Assembly (NCBI GenBank): GCA_002390845.1
Contig: DGQT01000041.1
Coordinates: forward strand, 1 to 19,125
From: Chitinophagaceae bacterium UBA4407
Lineage (GTDB): Bacteria > Bacteroidota > Bacteroidia > Chitinophagales > Chitinophagaceae
Direction of reading: 5' to 3'
DNA: 19,125 bases
In this document: positions 1-7,321 of the stretch, piece by piece
Numbering within the stretch: position 1 is the first letter of the stretch
Layout: every line of letters starts with the position of its first letter
Translations under genes and position numbers: made by a program
Notes under the pieces: generated by a model
What the model saw: only the letters and a program-made list of their open reading frames with translations
Database searches by the model: none
Told to the model about the DNA's origin: nothing

Positions 1-80
1 CAGCATTTAAGCGAAGCGTGGCAGCCTGTCCCGAATTCATTTCGGGATCGCACCATTCAACGGCATGAGCCGTATTGAGC
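1..80. other. Intergenic DNA with a small hairpin
   Basis: This is the 3' flank of the minus-strand membrane-protein gene and is cut by the window edge. It holds a 7-bp inverted repeat, TCCCGAA at 29-35 and TTCGGGA at 41-47, with a 5-base loop, and a second 5-bp one, ACGGC at 60-64 and GCCGT at 69-73. Neither is followed by a T run in the minus-strand reading direction, so neither is a convincing intrinsic terminator. The segment GCCGTATTGAGCAAAAAAAT may be a badly decayed end of the dispersed repeat seen elsewhere in the window, but the match is too weak to call. Confidence 0.35.
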
Positions 81-100
81 AAAAAAATACAGTTGCACTA

Positions 101-1537
101 TTACCTGAAGATATACAATACAGAATCAGTATAACTAAACAAAAGAACATTTGATTGAGTTTCTGGTTTTGCACCGCTGCATTGATCTATAGTAATAGAA
201 TCAGTATACTGTACTTTATATGAATACTGCAAAGGTTCATTTTCCTGCATTTGCGAGCAGATAATAATTTCATGCGGTTCTTGTGGGCTTGTTATCCAAT
301 CAACTGCTTCTTTAAAACCATCTCTGAAAATTAAAGCTCCATGTGCAGCTTGTGGTAAACGCTGCACATAAAGTGACTGACCAGTTTTTAGTTTCTTTAC
401 TTCTGCAAGCGTTGTTTTTACAATAGTACCTGCAAGCCTGTAATTGGTTGTATTGATATAAAGAATTCCCAGATAAAGAATTCCCAACGATACAAGGATA
501 ACCTTCTGCAATTTTTTTTCAAAAAAAAGGCTGCTTAAGAATCCAAGTATCATACAAACAGGAATGGATGGCATGTAAAGGAAACGCTCACCTTCTGTTC
601 CTTTGGTGTCGATACCCAATGAAGCATAAAGAACCAGGGAAATTAACCAAAGGGCGATAAGTATTAAAAAAAATGCTCTAGCTGCGCCTGTCTTAATATT
701 ATAGTACAGTAAGAAAAGTAATGCAGCAACTATAAAAAATGAAACAATTAGCCAGTTTGAATCAATAAACGGCGGAAGCCAGCTCCGCATCATTAGTTTA
801 AAAAAATTTTGTGAGAGCAATTGAATATTGCAATTTAGAAAGCCTGCTGCTTCGTACTGGCCTATTATTTCGTGTATATAATAATCCCTGGTAATAATGT
901 AAGCACAGAATGCAAGTATAATTACAGAAATATACAGTCTCTCCTTTTTAAAAGAGGAAGCCCCGGTCTTAACATCAACAACCGAAATGCAAAGCAAAGC
1001 AACCGGTAAAACCCATGAAGATTCATAGCTGAGCCACGCTGTAAAAGCAAAAAAAACGCTTAAAAAGAAAAATATTTTTTTCTCACGTTTAAGGAAAAAT
1101 ATAATGGATAATAAAAAAAAGATACAGCCCAAAATTGCCGACCTGCCTAAGATCCAGAACACGGCTTCGCTGTGCATTGGATATAAAAAGAAAATCAAAG
1201 AAGTAATAAAAGCAAAACGAACATCTTTTGCATGTGCATACTTATTAAACAAATCCCTGCTTAACAGGAAAACAAGTATTGTACAAATAATATGCAGTAT
1301 AAGATTAGTAAAGTGATAACCATAAGCATTTTTGCCCCATAAATAATAGTCAAGCATAATTGAAAGATCGCAGATGGGGCGAAAGGTATTGTGCTGTAGT
1401 AATTCTCCATTTGCACTTAGCGGTATATGGATAAAATCATCGTTCTGAAAGTATAATTCAAAGGGGTTATAACAATACAAAACAATTGCTGCACTAATTG
1501 CAGAGCAAACAAATAAAATTTTCCTTTGCCGTTCCAT
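101..1537 (-). CDS. GT-C-fold membrane glycosyltransferase-like protein (TMTC/PMT-like)
   Basis: A 478-residue polytopic inner-membrane protein with roughly ten hydrophobic segments and no cleavable signal. The first external loop has an acidic NDD at residues 32-34, the usual place of the catalytic Asp in GT-C enzymes that use lipid-linked sugars. Three further blocks match the TMTC/protein O-mannosyltransferase-like pattern: FRP followed by GYHFTNLILH (about 52-82), YPMHSEAVFWILGR (119-132) and GERFLYMP (316-323). Eukaryotic TMTC proteins carry C-terminal TPR repeats; here the membrane part is followed only by a short C-terminal domain of about 110 residues. The likely role is transfer of a sugar from a polyprenyl-phosphate donor to a periplasmic acceptor, but substrate and acceptor cannot be read from the sequence. 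It is divergent from cysC and appears to be transcribed alone. A possible -7 box (TAACTTTA on the minus strand) lies at 1577-1584. Confidence 0.75.
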   Translation of the reverse strand: MERQRKILFVCSAISAAIVLYCYNPFELYFQNDDFIHIPLSANGELLQHNTFRPICDLSIMLDYYLWGKNAYGYHFTNLILHIICTILVFLLSRDLFNKYAHAKDVRFAFITSLIFFLYPMHSEAVFWILGRSAILGCIFFLLSIIFFLKREKKIFFFLSVFFAFTAWLSYESSWVLPVALLCISVVDVKTGASSFKKERLYISVIILAFCAYIITRDYYIHEIIGQYEAAGFLNCNIQLLSQNFFKLMMRSWLPPFIDSNWLIVSFFIVAALLFLLYYNIKTGAARAFFLILIALWLISLVLYASLGIDTKGTEGERFLYMPSIPVCMILGFLSSLFFEKKLQKVILVSLGILYLGILYINTTNYRLAGTIVKTTLAEVKKLKTGQSLYVQRLPQAAHGALIFRDGFKEAVDWITSPQEPHEIIICSQMQENEPLQYSYKVQYTDSITIDQCSGAKPETQSNVLLFSYTDSVLYIFR

Positions 1538-1647
1538 TATGGATGTAAAATAAAGAAAAGCCCTGAGCAGGCTGTTTAAAGTTAAATATAATTATACCTT
1601 ATAAGACATGCCTACGCTATTCTACGCATTGCTCCGTATAGCTTCGT

Positions 1648-1709
1648 CAGCCAAAGAGTGCGACGCAACAAAAGATGAGTCAAGATAATATGCCGGGCTC
1701 ATAAAAAAT
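1648..1709 (-). repeat. Dispersed inverted-repeat element, half copy R1
   Basis: Only one terminal arm is recognisable. It reads CAGCCAAA (1648-1655), then AAGAGTGCGACGCAACAAAA with the palindromic core TGCGACGCA at 1659-1667, then the outer end GCCGGGCTCATAAAAAATG (1692-1709). The same order of blocks is found in the right arm of the copy at 3766-3984 and, inverted, in the arm at 10888-10948. The opposite arm is missing or decayed. Arms with TTGCGTCGCA in the plus sense are called left or plus here. Confidence 0.7.
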
Positions 1710-1872
1710 GTATTTGAAAAGTTGTAATAAACAAATTTAAATCGCTTCTAAAAGCAAGAAAATCATACTTACAATTGTTTTTCTTGGACGTTATTTATTC
1801 AAAATCCTACAAACAATATAGAATTAAAGGAAATTAATTCATCCCTTACTTATTTTTCCAGAGAACTTAAGC

Positions 1873-1880
1873 TATATTCG
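1873..1880 (+). promoter_or_regulatory. Putative cysC-sat promoter -7 box
   Basis: TATATTCG matches the Bacteroidota -7 consensus TAnnTTTG at 7 of 8 positions and lies 34 bases before the cysC ATG, predicting a leader of roughly 30 bases. No clear -33 TTTG element was found at the expected distance. Inferred from sequence only. Confidence 0.45.
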
Positions 1881-1914
1881 CGGCAAAATTTTAAAACCAA
1901 ACAAATACCAAAGT

Positions 1915-2529
1915 ATGGAAGTTGTAAGGAACATTGTGTGGCACAACACCACCATCAACAAGGCTGACCGCCATCGTATGAACGGCCATAAAAGTGCAAT
2001 CTTATGGTACACCGGTCTTTCCGGCGCAGGTAAATCAACACTGGGAAATAAAGTAGAAGAAAAGTTATTTGAACGTGGCATTCACACTTATGTGCTGGAT
2101 GGTGACAATGTGCGCATGGGTTTAAATAAGGGCCTTACTTTTTCTGCCGAAGACCGCAAAGAAAACATTCGCCGTATAGGTGAAGTGTCTAAACTTTTTG
2201 TAGATGCAGGCACTTTTGTAGGTACTGCATTTATCTCTCCATACAAAGCAGACCGCGAAATGGTACGTGCCATTATGCAGCCAGGTGAGTTTATCGAAAT
2301 ATATGTTGCTGCTTCTTTAGAAGTATGCGAAGAACGCGATACCAAAGGCTTATACAAGAAAGCCCGTGCCGGTGAAATTAAAAACTTTACAGGTATTGAT
2401 GATCCTTATGAAGCTCCCGAAAATGCAGAACTTACCATTGATACCGGTTCTAAATCATTAGATGAGTGTGCTGCTGAAGTAATGAATTATCTTGAACACA
2501 ATGGCTATATCGATAAAGTAACTGCGTAA
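1915..2529 (+). CDS. cysC: Adenylylsulfate kinase (APS kinase)
   Basis: Phosphorylates adenosine 5'-phosphosulfate with ATP to give PAPS, the second step of sulfate activation in the cytoplasm. The 204-residue length is normal for free-standing CysC. The N-terminal WH...K..R...GH lead-in (about 9-25) is typical of the family. The P-loop GLSGAGKST is at 34-42, LDGDNVR at 61-67, and DRKENIRRIGEV at 80-91. FISPY at 106-110 holds the conserved Ser of the family, and RDTKGLYKKARAGEIKNFTG at 141-160 is the substrate lid region. It is followed after 29 bases by sat, so the two form a clear operon. No PAPS reductase or sulfotransferase lies in the window, so the fate of PAPS (assimilation or polymer sulfation) is open. 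Confidence 0.97.
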   Translation: MEVVRNIVWHNTTINKADRHRMNGHKSAILWYTGLSGAGKSTLGNKVEEKLFERGIHTYVLDGDNVRMGLNKGLTFSAEDRKENIRRIGEVSKLFVDAGTFVGTAFISPYKADREMVRAIMQPGEFIEIYVAASLEVCEERDTKGLYKKARAGEIKNFTGIDDPYEAPENAELTIDTGSKSLDECAAEVMNYLEHNGYIDKVTA

Positions 2530-2558
2530 ATACTTATAAAAAACTCAAACAAATAATT

Positions 2559-3710
2559 ATGAATACTCCACATGGTGGTGTGCTGGTAAACAGAATTGCA
2601 ACCGGCGACCGTAAAGCTGAATTAGAAGCTAAAGCAAAAACAATTTTTAACCTTACTATAGAAGACCGCTACGGTGCAGATATTGAAATGATCGCCGTTG
2701 GCGCATTCAGCCCTATTACTGGTTTTATGGGTAAAGCTGATTGTGAATCTGCTATTGAAAATATGACTTTGACCAACGGCCTTGCATGGGGAATTCCTAT
2801 TCCCTTGCCAGCAGGCGACCAGTACGATAACCTTTCTGAAGGTCAGGAAATTGCACTATTAAACAAAGAAGGTCACGTTCTTGCAATTATGACCGTTGAA
2901 GAAAAATTTGAACTGGATCTTGCCAATTTCGCGCAGAAATGTTTTGGTACAACTGAAGATAAACATCCCGGTGTTGCTGCTATTAACCGTGGTGGAAATA
3001 AATATATTGCTGGTCCGTTGGAAATGGTGAACCGCCCGGTTCGTCACGATGATATTGATGGCAAATATTTTGTTGACCCCGCTGATACACGTGCAGAATT
3101 TGAGCGCCGCAACTGGAAAACTATTGTGGCTTTTCAAACACGTAACCCCATACACCGTGCCCACGAATATTTAATTAAGTGCGCACAGGAAACTGTTGAC
3201 GGTGCTTTGATACACCCTATCGTAGGCGAAACAAAGAGCGATGATATTCCTGCCGATACACGTATGCGTTGCTACGAAGCATTGATAGCTGGCTATTTTA
3301 ATCCTGCCAACACAATGCTGAGTGTATTGCCAACTGCAATGCGTTATGCTGGCCCGCGTGAAGCAATTAACCACACATTGATCCGTAAGAATTATGGTTG
3401 CACACACATGATCATTGGCCGCGACCATGCAGGCGTTGGTACTTACTACGGTACTTACGATGCACAGGTTATTATGGACAAAGTTGGTCCAGCAATGGGT
3501 ATGCAGATATTGAAATTTGAAAACACTTTTTTCTGCAAAGAAACCAACGGTATGGCCAGCAGCAAAACTGCACCGGTTAATGCCACACAGGTATCTTTAA
3601 GCGGAACAAAAGTTCGTGAAATGCTCGGCAACGGCGAACGTCCACCAGCAGAATTTTCTCGTCCTGAAGTTGCAGATATTTTAATTGAGTGGGCTACCAA
3701 GAAAGCTTAA
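2559..3710 (+). CDS. sat: Sulfate adenylyltransferase (ATP sulfurylase, Sat type)
   Basis: Makes APS and pyrophosphate from sulfate and ATP, supplying the product used by the upstream CysC. The 383-residue protein is the single-subunit Sat form, not the CysD/CysN heterodimer. Family hallmarks are all present: N-terminal PHGG at 4-7, QTRNPIHRAHE at 193-203 (catalytic QxRNPxHxxHE loop), GRDHAGVG at 287-294, and the C-terminal SGTKVREML (348-356) followed by FSRPEV (366-371). There is no C-terminal APS-kinase fusion, consistent with the separate cysC. The ATG at 2559 places PHGG at the expected N-terminus. It is translated from the cysC transcript and followed by an intrinsic terminator. Confidence 0.97.
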   Translation: MNTPHGGVLVNRIATGDRKAELEAKAKTIFNLTIEDRYGADIEMIAVGAFSPITGFMGKADCESAIENMTLTNGLAWGIPIPLPAGDQYDNLSEGQEIALLNKEGHVLAIMTVEEKFELDLANFAQKCFGTTEDKHPGVAAINRGGNKYIAGPLEMVNRPVRHDDIDGKYFVDPADTRAEFERRNWKTIVAFQTRNPIHRAHEYLIKCAQETVDGALIHPIVGETKSDDIPADTRMRCYEALIAGYFNPANTMLSVLPTAMRYAGPREAINHTLIRKNYGCTHMIIGRDHAGVGTYYGTYDAQVIMDKVGPAMGMQILKFENTFFCKETNGMASSKTAPVNATQVSLSGTKVREMLGNGERPPAEFSRPEVADILIEWATKKA

Positions 3711-3732
3711 ATAAAACGCAGATATTTTTAAG

Positions 3733-3759
3733 TGCAGGTCTTTATGGCCTGCATTTTTT
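3733..3759 (+). terminator. Intrinsic terminator after sat
   Basis: An 8-bp stem (TGCAGGTC with GGCCTGCA, one G-U wobble), a 5-base loop TTTAT at 3741-3745, and a run of six T at 3754-3759. It lies 22 bases after the sat stop codon and ends the cysC-sat transcript. Confidence 0.85.
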
Positions 3760-3765
3760 GTTTTA

Positions 3766-3984
3766 TTTATTGGCCAGGGTGGGGTAGTGCTATGAGGCTT
3801 TTGTTGTGTCACTCACTTGTACACTAAACCTTTATTTGACATAAATACAGCAACTTGTTGTTTTGTTAGGGCTTGCCAAATTATAGGCGGCTATGGTTGG
3901 CAGCCAAAAGCTCAAAGCAATTCTTTCGTACAAGAGTGCGACGCAAGTAAAGCTGATTAAAGTTATTTTGCCCGGCTAAAAATG
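3766..3984. repeat. Dispersed inverted-repeat element, full copy R2
   Basis: A roughly 219-bp element with two terminal arms in inverted orientation. The left arm core (3792-3822) is degenerate, reading TTGTTGTGTCACTCACTTGTAC. The right arm core (3928-3957) contains GTACAAGAGTGCGACGCAA and is close to consensus. The outer ends, GGCCAGG at 3772-3778 and TTGCCCGGCTAAAAATG at 3968-3984, correspond to the outer end seen in other copies. Inside is another inverted repeat, GGCTTGCCAA (3870-3879) with TTGGCAGCC (3897-3905). The segment GCAGCCAAAAGCTC just inside the right arm recurs in copy R3. There is no credible ORF. Confidence 0.8.
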
Positions 3985-4038
3985 TTCTCATAAAATACTA
4001 ACGCAAAACGAATTGTATTTTCATTCACAGCTTTACTG

Positions 4039-4046
4039 TTATTTTG
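4039..4046 (+). promoter_or_regulatory. Putative porin promoter -7 box
   Basis: TTATTTTG matches TAnnTTTG at 7 of 8 positions and would start transcription near 4052, about 12 bases before the ATG at 4065. It overlaps the upstream in-frame TTG at 4044, which argues against that TTG being the start. Confidence 0.45.
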
Positions 4047-4064
4047 CGCAACTGTTATTGTTAC

Positions 4065-6116
4065 ATGCATAAAAATTTTCCAGCTTATATCATATGTTTT
4101 TTCCTCGCATTCACAACATGCATTAATGCGCATGCGCAGGATCCTGATGAGGATGGAGGTATCAACCCGCAAACAGGGCTTCCCAATTCTACAATTTTCG
4201 ATAACCAGGGAAAACCGATAAGAAGAAATACAGATACCACAAATAATAAGCTTAAACACCGAGATCCGCTGGAAGATTCTATTACCATCAGCTACCATTA
4301 TTTTGATAACAATAGAATCTATAAACTTGATTCTTCTATAAACGATTTTTTTTCGCGTTACCCTGTTCCCTGGTATTTTACCGATCTGGGGAATTTTGGT
4401 AATGCAACAAGGCCCATGCTTTTCACACCTTTTATGAAACCCGGTTGGGATGCGGGTTTCCACGCTTATGACCAATTCCGTTTTACAGTTGAAGATACAA
4501 AGCTGTACAACAGCACGCGGCCTTATACAGAAATGGGTTATATGCTCGGTAGTAAGGCTGAGCAGATGATCAATATTCAGCACACCCAAAAGCGAAAGAA
4601 CAATGTAATTCTCGGATTTGAATACAGGTTGATTAATGCACCGGGTGCCTTTATAAATCAGAATACCAGCCATAACAACATCCGCATAAACCTGGCTTAC
4701 CAGAGCAGGAATAAAAGGTATGCGAATAACCTGATTTATATTACCAATAAACTACGATCTTCAGAGAACGGCGGAATACAGGATGATACGAAGCTTTCGG
4801 GGCTTTCGTTTAATGACCCTTTTGGCGTAAGTACCATCCTGGGCAATGCATCGGCTTTCAGCAGAAACTTTTTTAGTACCAATATTAATACCGGTACGCT
4901 TTACGATGAATCGGTAATCCTGCTAAGGCAGAGTTATGATTTTGGCCAGAAAGATTCTTTAGTTACAGATTCCGTTACTTATAAATTGTTTTATCCGCGT
5001 TTCAGGTTGCAGCATGATGTTCAGTTTAAAAAGGAGGGCTATGTTTTCCAGGATTTTTCGGTTGAAGATTCACTTTACAACAAGCAATACAATTACATTC
5101 CCTTAAATGATTCCATCTCTTTTAAGGATTCGTGGCAGAGCCTTACAAATGATTTTAGTGTAATTTCTTATCCCCAAAAAAACAACCTGAACCAATTCCT
5201 GAAAGCAGGAGCGGGGTACGAAATTATTACCGGAGGTTATGATCCATACCGCACAAAATACAGCAATGTTTATTTTGCCGGCGAATACCGCAACCGAACG
5301 AAAAATAAGAAATGGGATCTTATAGCCAGTGGCCGTTTTTATACAGCCGGAAGCTATGCAGGTGATTATGAAGCTTACGCCAGCCTTGAAAGATCATTAG
5401 ACAAGAATAAAGGGGCATTGCAACTGGGTTTTCAAAATGTAAACCGGTCACCTTCTGCTATTTTTTCTAAAGGGCTAACCGCTTTCCCTGTTTATGCAAA
5501 TGACAACTTTAATAAAGAAAATATTTCAAGGGCTTTTGCTACAGTTTATTTGAAATCACTAGGGCTTTCACTTTCCGGCGAATACTACATCATAAGCAAT
5601 TATGTTTACTTTGATGATTACTTTACTGCAAAACAAGAGTCTTCACTTTTTAATGTGATACACATAAGCGCAGAAAAAAAGATACAACTTTCCAAACACT
5701 GGAACTGGTATATTGAAGCGCATGTACAACAAAAAACAGGCAATGCGCCGGTAAACCTGCCTTTGGTGCTTATGCGTAACAGGTTCGCTTTTGAAGGTAA
5801 TTTTTTCAAAAACCTTTTTCTTTCAACTGGTTTTGAAGTGCGCTATAATACATCTTATCATGCAGATAATTATTCGCCTTTAAACGGCCAGTTCTTTCTG
5901 CAAAATGAATTCAGCACGGCAAATAACAGCCCAGATGTAAATGCTTTTCTACACTTTCGAATCAAAAGCTTTAAAGGTTTTATACGGCTCGAAAATCTGA
6001 ATACAATTAACAGGCAAGACAAGTTTCGCTTCACAAAAAATAATTTTGCCGCGCCCCATTATCCTGAAAGAACACTTTGGTTTCACGTTGGTATCTGGTG
6101 GAATTTTGTGAATTAA
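4065..6116 (+). CDS. Putative outer-membrane porin (Porin_10-like)
   Basis: A 683-residue predicted outer-membrane beta-barrel. The ATG at 4065 is preferred over an in-frame TTG 21 bases upstream because it directly begins a signal peptide (MHKNFPAYIICFFLAF..., cleavage after about AHA, residue 24). The mature protein starts with an acidic, proline- and asparagine-rich stretch, then SRYPVPWYFTDLGNFGNATR, a segment typical of the Bacteroidota putative porin family Porin_10. After that come many alternating aromatic/polar strands (for example RFRLQHDVQF and WDLIASGRFYTAGSY) and an aromatic-rich end, WFHVGIWWNFVN, expected of a barrel's last strand. The transported substrate is unknown. It appears to be monocistronic; no terminator was found before the next gene 90 bases away. 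Confidence 0.85.
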   Translation: MHKNFPAYIICFFLAFTTCINAHAQDPDEDGGINPQTGLPNSTIFDNQGKPIRRNTDTTNNKLKHRDPLEDSITISYHYFDNNRIYKLDSSINDFFSRYPVPWYFTDLGNFGNATRPMLFTPFMKPGWDAGFHAYDQFRFTVEDTKLYNSTRPYTEMGYMLGSKAEQMINIQHTQKRKNNVILGFEYRLINAPGAFINQNTSHNNIRINLAYQSRNKRYANNLIYITNKLRSSENGGIQDDTKLSGLSFNDPFGVSTILGNASAFSRNFFSTNINTGTLYDESVILLRQSYDFGQKDSLVTDSVTYKLFYPRFRLQHDVQFKKEGYVFQDFSVEDSLYNKQYNYIPLNDSISFKDSWQSLTNDFSVISYPQKNNLNQFLKAGAGYEIITGGYDPYRTKYSNVYFAGEYRNRTKNKKWDLIASGRFYTAGSYAGDYEAYASLERSLDKNKGALQLGFQNVNRSPSAIFSKGLTAFPVYANDNFNKENISRAFATVYLKSLGLSLSGEYYIISNYVYFDDYFTAKQESSLFNVIHISAEKKIQLSKHWNWYIEAHVQQKTGNAPVNLPLVLMRNRFAFEGNFFKNLFLSTGFEVRYNTSYHADNYSPLNGQFFLQNEFSTANNSPDVNAFLHFRIKSFKGFIRLENLNTINRQDKFRFTKNNFAAPHYPERTLWFHVGIWWNFVN

Positions 6117-6190
6117 GTATTACTGCAGCCCACAAAGTGATTTAACAAAAATGATTTTTTACCAAACGCTTCTTTTTTGCGTAACTAATA

Positions 6191-6198
6191 TAACTTTG
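6191..6198 (+). promoter_or_regulatory. Putative promoter -7 box of the metal-handling cluster
   Basis: TAACTTTG is an exact match to the Bacteroidota -7 consensus TAnnTTTG. It ends only 8 bases before the ATG at 6207, so the predicted transcription start (about 6203-6206) is at or next to the start codon, implying a leaderless or nearly leaderless mRNA. The nearest upstream TTG is at 6177-6179, closer than the usual -33 spacing. Confidence 0.55.
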
Positions 6199-6206
6199 TC
6201 CTGTTC

Positions 6207-6584
6207 ATGAAAAAAGTAGTTGTATTCATATTAGCATTTTTCTATCTTGGACTTACAACAGGTCTGGCAGTAAACATTCATTACTGTATGGGTAAAATTG
6301 CCGGTGTAGAATTCAATAAGCTTGAAGACAATGAATGCAGTACCTGTAAATCAAAAATGGCCTGCTGTGGTCATTTTCATCAACTTGTTAAAGTGAGCGA
6401 TGAACATCAACAAAATGCAGCATGCAGCGAAATAAAAGTCCCCGAAATTCAGTTAAACATATTCGAAAATTTAATTGATCAGCTTACTGCAACGGTACAA
6501 TGCAAGGTTACGAATACAAACATCAGCCCACCTCTTTTATTTCTTCCGGATATTTATCTTCAGAATTGCGTTTTCAGAATTTGA
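6207..6584 (+). CDS. HYC_CC_PP family exported protein
   Basis: A 125-residue small exported protein of the Bacteroidota family named for its motifs. HYC is at 25-27 (in HYCMG), CC at 53-54 and PP at 108-109. A hydrophobic N-terminus of about 22 residues acts as a signal or anchor. Further potential metal ligands are C44 and C47 (CSTC), HFH at 56-58 and C73. The biochemical function of the family is not established as far as I know; the Cys/His spacing and the HMA neighbours suggest soft-metal binding in the envelope. It is the first gene of the 6207-9225 cluster, with an exact TAnnTTTG box right before it, and is separated from the next gene by a dispersed repeat. Confidence 0.85.
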   Translation: MKKVVVFILAFFYLGLTTGLAVNIHYCMGKIAGVEFNKLEDNECSTCKSKMACCGHFHQLVKVSDEHQQNAACSEIKVPEIQLNIFENLIDQLTATVQCKVTNTNISPPLLFLPDIYLQNCVFRI

Positions 6585-6612
6585 TTTATTTTCTGTTGTA
6601 GATTGTGGGTAT

Positions 6613-6770
6613 TCTTTTGAACCCGGCAATCTATCTTACCTGATCTTTCCTTGCGTCGCACTCTTGTACATTCGGAACAAGAAGCAGCCGAAAGCTCAGC
6701 ACTATTCATTAGTACAAGTGTGCGACGCAAGTAAAGCTTCATAGCATTACAAAAGACGGGAACAAAATAT
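6613..6770. repeat. Dispersed inverted-repeat element, full copy R3
   Basis: A roughly 158-bp element between the HYC_CC_PP gene and the first HMA gene. The left arm has outer end TTTTGAACCCGGCAA (6615-6629) and core TTGCGTCGCACTCTTGTAC (6651-6669). The right arm core GTACAAGTGTGCGACGCAA (6712-6730) is followed by GTAAAGCTTCAT and a decayed outer end GACGGGAACAAAA (6755-6767). An inner inverted repeat TTCGG (6671-6675) with CCGAA (6688-6692) is present, and GCAGCCGAAAGCTC (6684-6697) matches copy R2. The overlapping ORFs here look spurious. Confidence 0.85.
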
Positions 6771-6800
6771 TAAACACAATAACAAATAATAATATTAATT

Positions 6801-7295
6801 ATGAAAACGAAATATTTCATGCTTTCAATAGCATTCACACTCGCATCAATTATATCTTTTGCGCAATCAAAAACTGATACCATAAAAGTCTGGGGGAACT
6901 GCAGCCAATGTAAAGAAAACATAGAGGGTGCTGCTATTGGCGCAGGCGCAACTACTGCAAACTGGAACAAGACCACTAAGCTATTGGTAGTAATTTACGA
7001 CTCTGTGAAAACAACTAATTTGAAGATACAGGATAAAATTGCTTCTGTTGGTTATGATACCCAGGATATGAAAGCAACTAAAGAAGCGTATGAAAAGTTA
7101 GATAAATGCTGTCAGTACGAAAGACCAAAAGCTAAAGGTCAGAGTGCAATGATTAAGCATTTAACCAATACAAAAGATTGCTGCATAAATAAACCCTTGT
7201 GCGATAAAGACAATTGTAAAACAACGCAGATGAGCTGCTGCACAGAAACAGCTAAGCACAATTGTTATAAAAACGGCAGCAACTGTTGCTCTTAA
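6801..7295 (+). CDS. Exported HMA-domain protein with cysteine-rich tail
   Basis: A 164-residue exported protein. A signal peptide covers about residues 1-21 (cleavage after SFA). A heavy-metal-associated fold follows at about 25-92, with the metal-binding GNCSQCKENIE at 32-42 (C34, C37), the GxCxxC pattern of copper-chaperone and MerP-like domains. The remaining 70 residues are lysine-rich and carry eleven cysteines: CC 103-104, CC 127-128, C134, C139, CC 146-147, C155 and CC 162-163. That tail is metallothionein-like in composition, not by homology that I can show. The likely role is binding soft metal (copper, perhaps zinc, cadmium or mercury) outside the inner membrane. It is followed after 26 bases by a second HMA gene, so the two are probably co-transcribed. 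Confidence 0.85.
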   Translation: MKTKYFMLSIAFTLASIISFAQSKTDTIKVWGNCSQCKENIEGAAIGAGATTANWNKTTKLLVVIYDSVKTTNLKIQDKIASVGYDTQDMKATKEAYEKLDKCCQYERPKAKGQSAMIKHLTNTKDCCINKPLCDKDNCKTTQMSCCTETAKHNCYKNGSNCCS

Positions 7296-7321
7296 GATTT
7301 TATTATCGATAAATAATTTTT

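Larger units (their letters stand above)
1538..1914. other. Divergent intergenic region
   Basis: This 377-bp region separates the minus-strand membrane-protein gene from cysC. It contains the half-copy of the dispersed repeat (1648-1709) and the cysC promoter box (1873-1880). The stretch 1710-1860 is AT-rich and shows nothing else recognisable. On the minus strand, 1559-1573 can form a weak 4- to 5-bp hairpin before a T-rich run, inside the predicted leader of the membrane-protein gene; this is too weak to call an attenuator. Confidence 0.5.

Noticed and set aside
1559..1573. Hairpin plus T-rich run before the minus-strand membrane gene as an attenuator
   Set aside because: The stem is only 4-5 bp with a wobble, too weak to separate from chance in this AT-rich region.
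4044..4064. TTG at 4044 as porin start
   Set aside because: It lies inside the putative -7 box and would add residues before a normal signal peptide that begins at the ATG at 4065.
3963..4673. 236-codon ORF on the minus strand
   Set aside because: It overlaps the porin gene antisense; the translation lacks domain features, while the plus-strand frame has a signal peptide and family motifs.
6475..6744. 89-codon plus-strand ORF across the HYC_CC_PP end and repeat R3
   Set aside because: It mixes part of a real gene in the wrong frame with repeat DNA and shows no motif.
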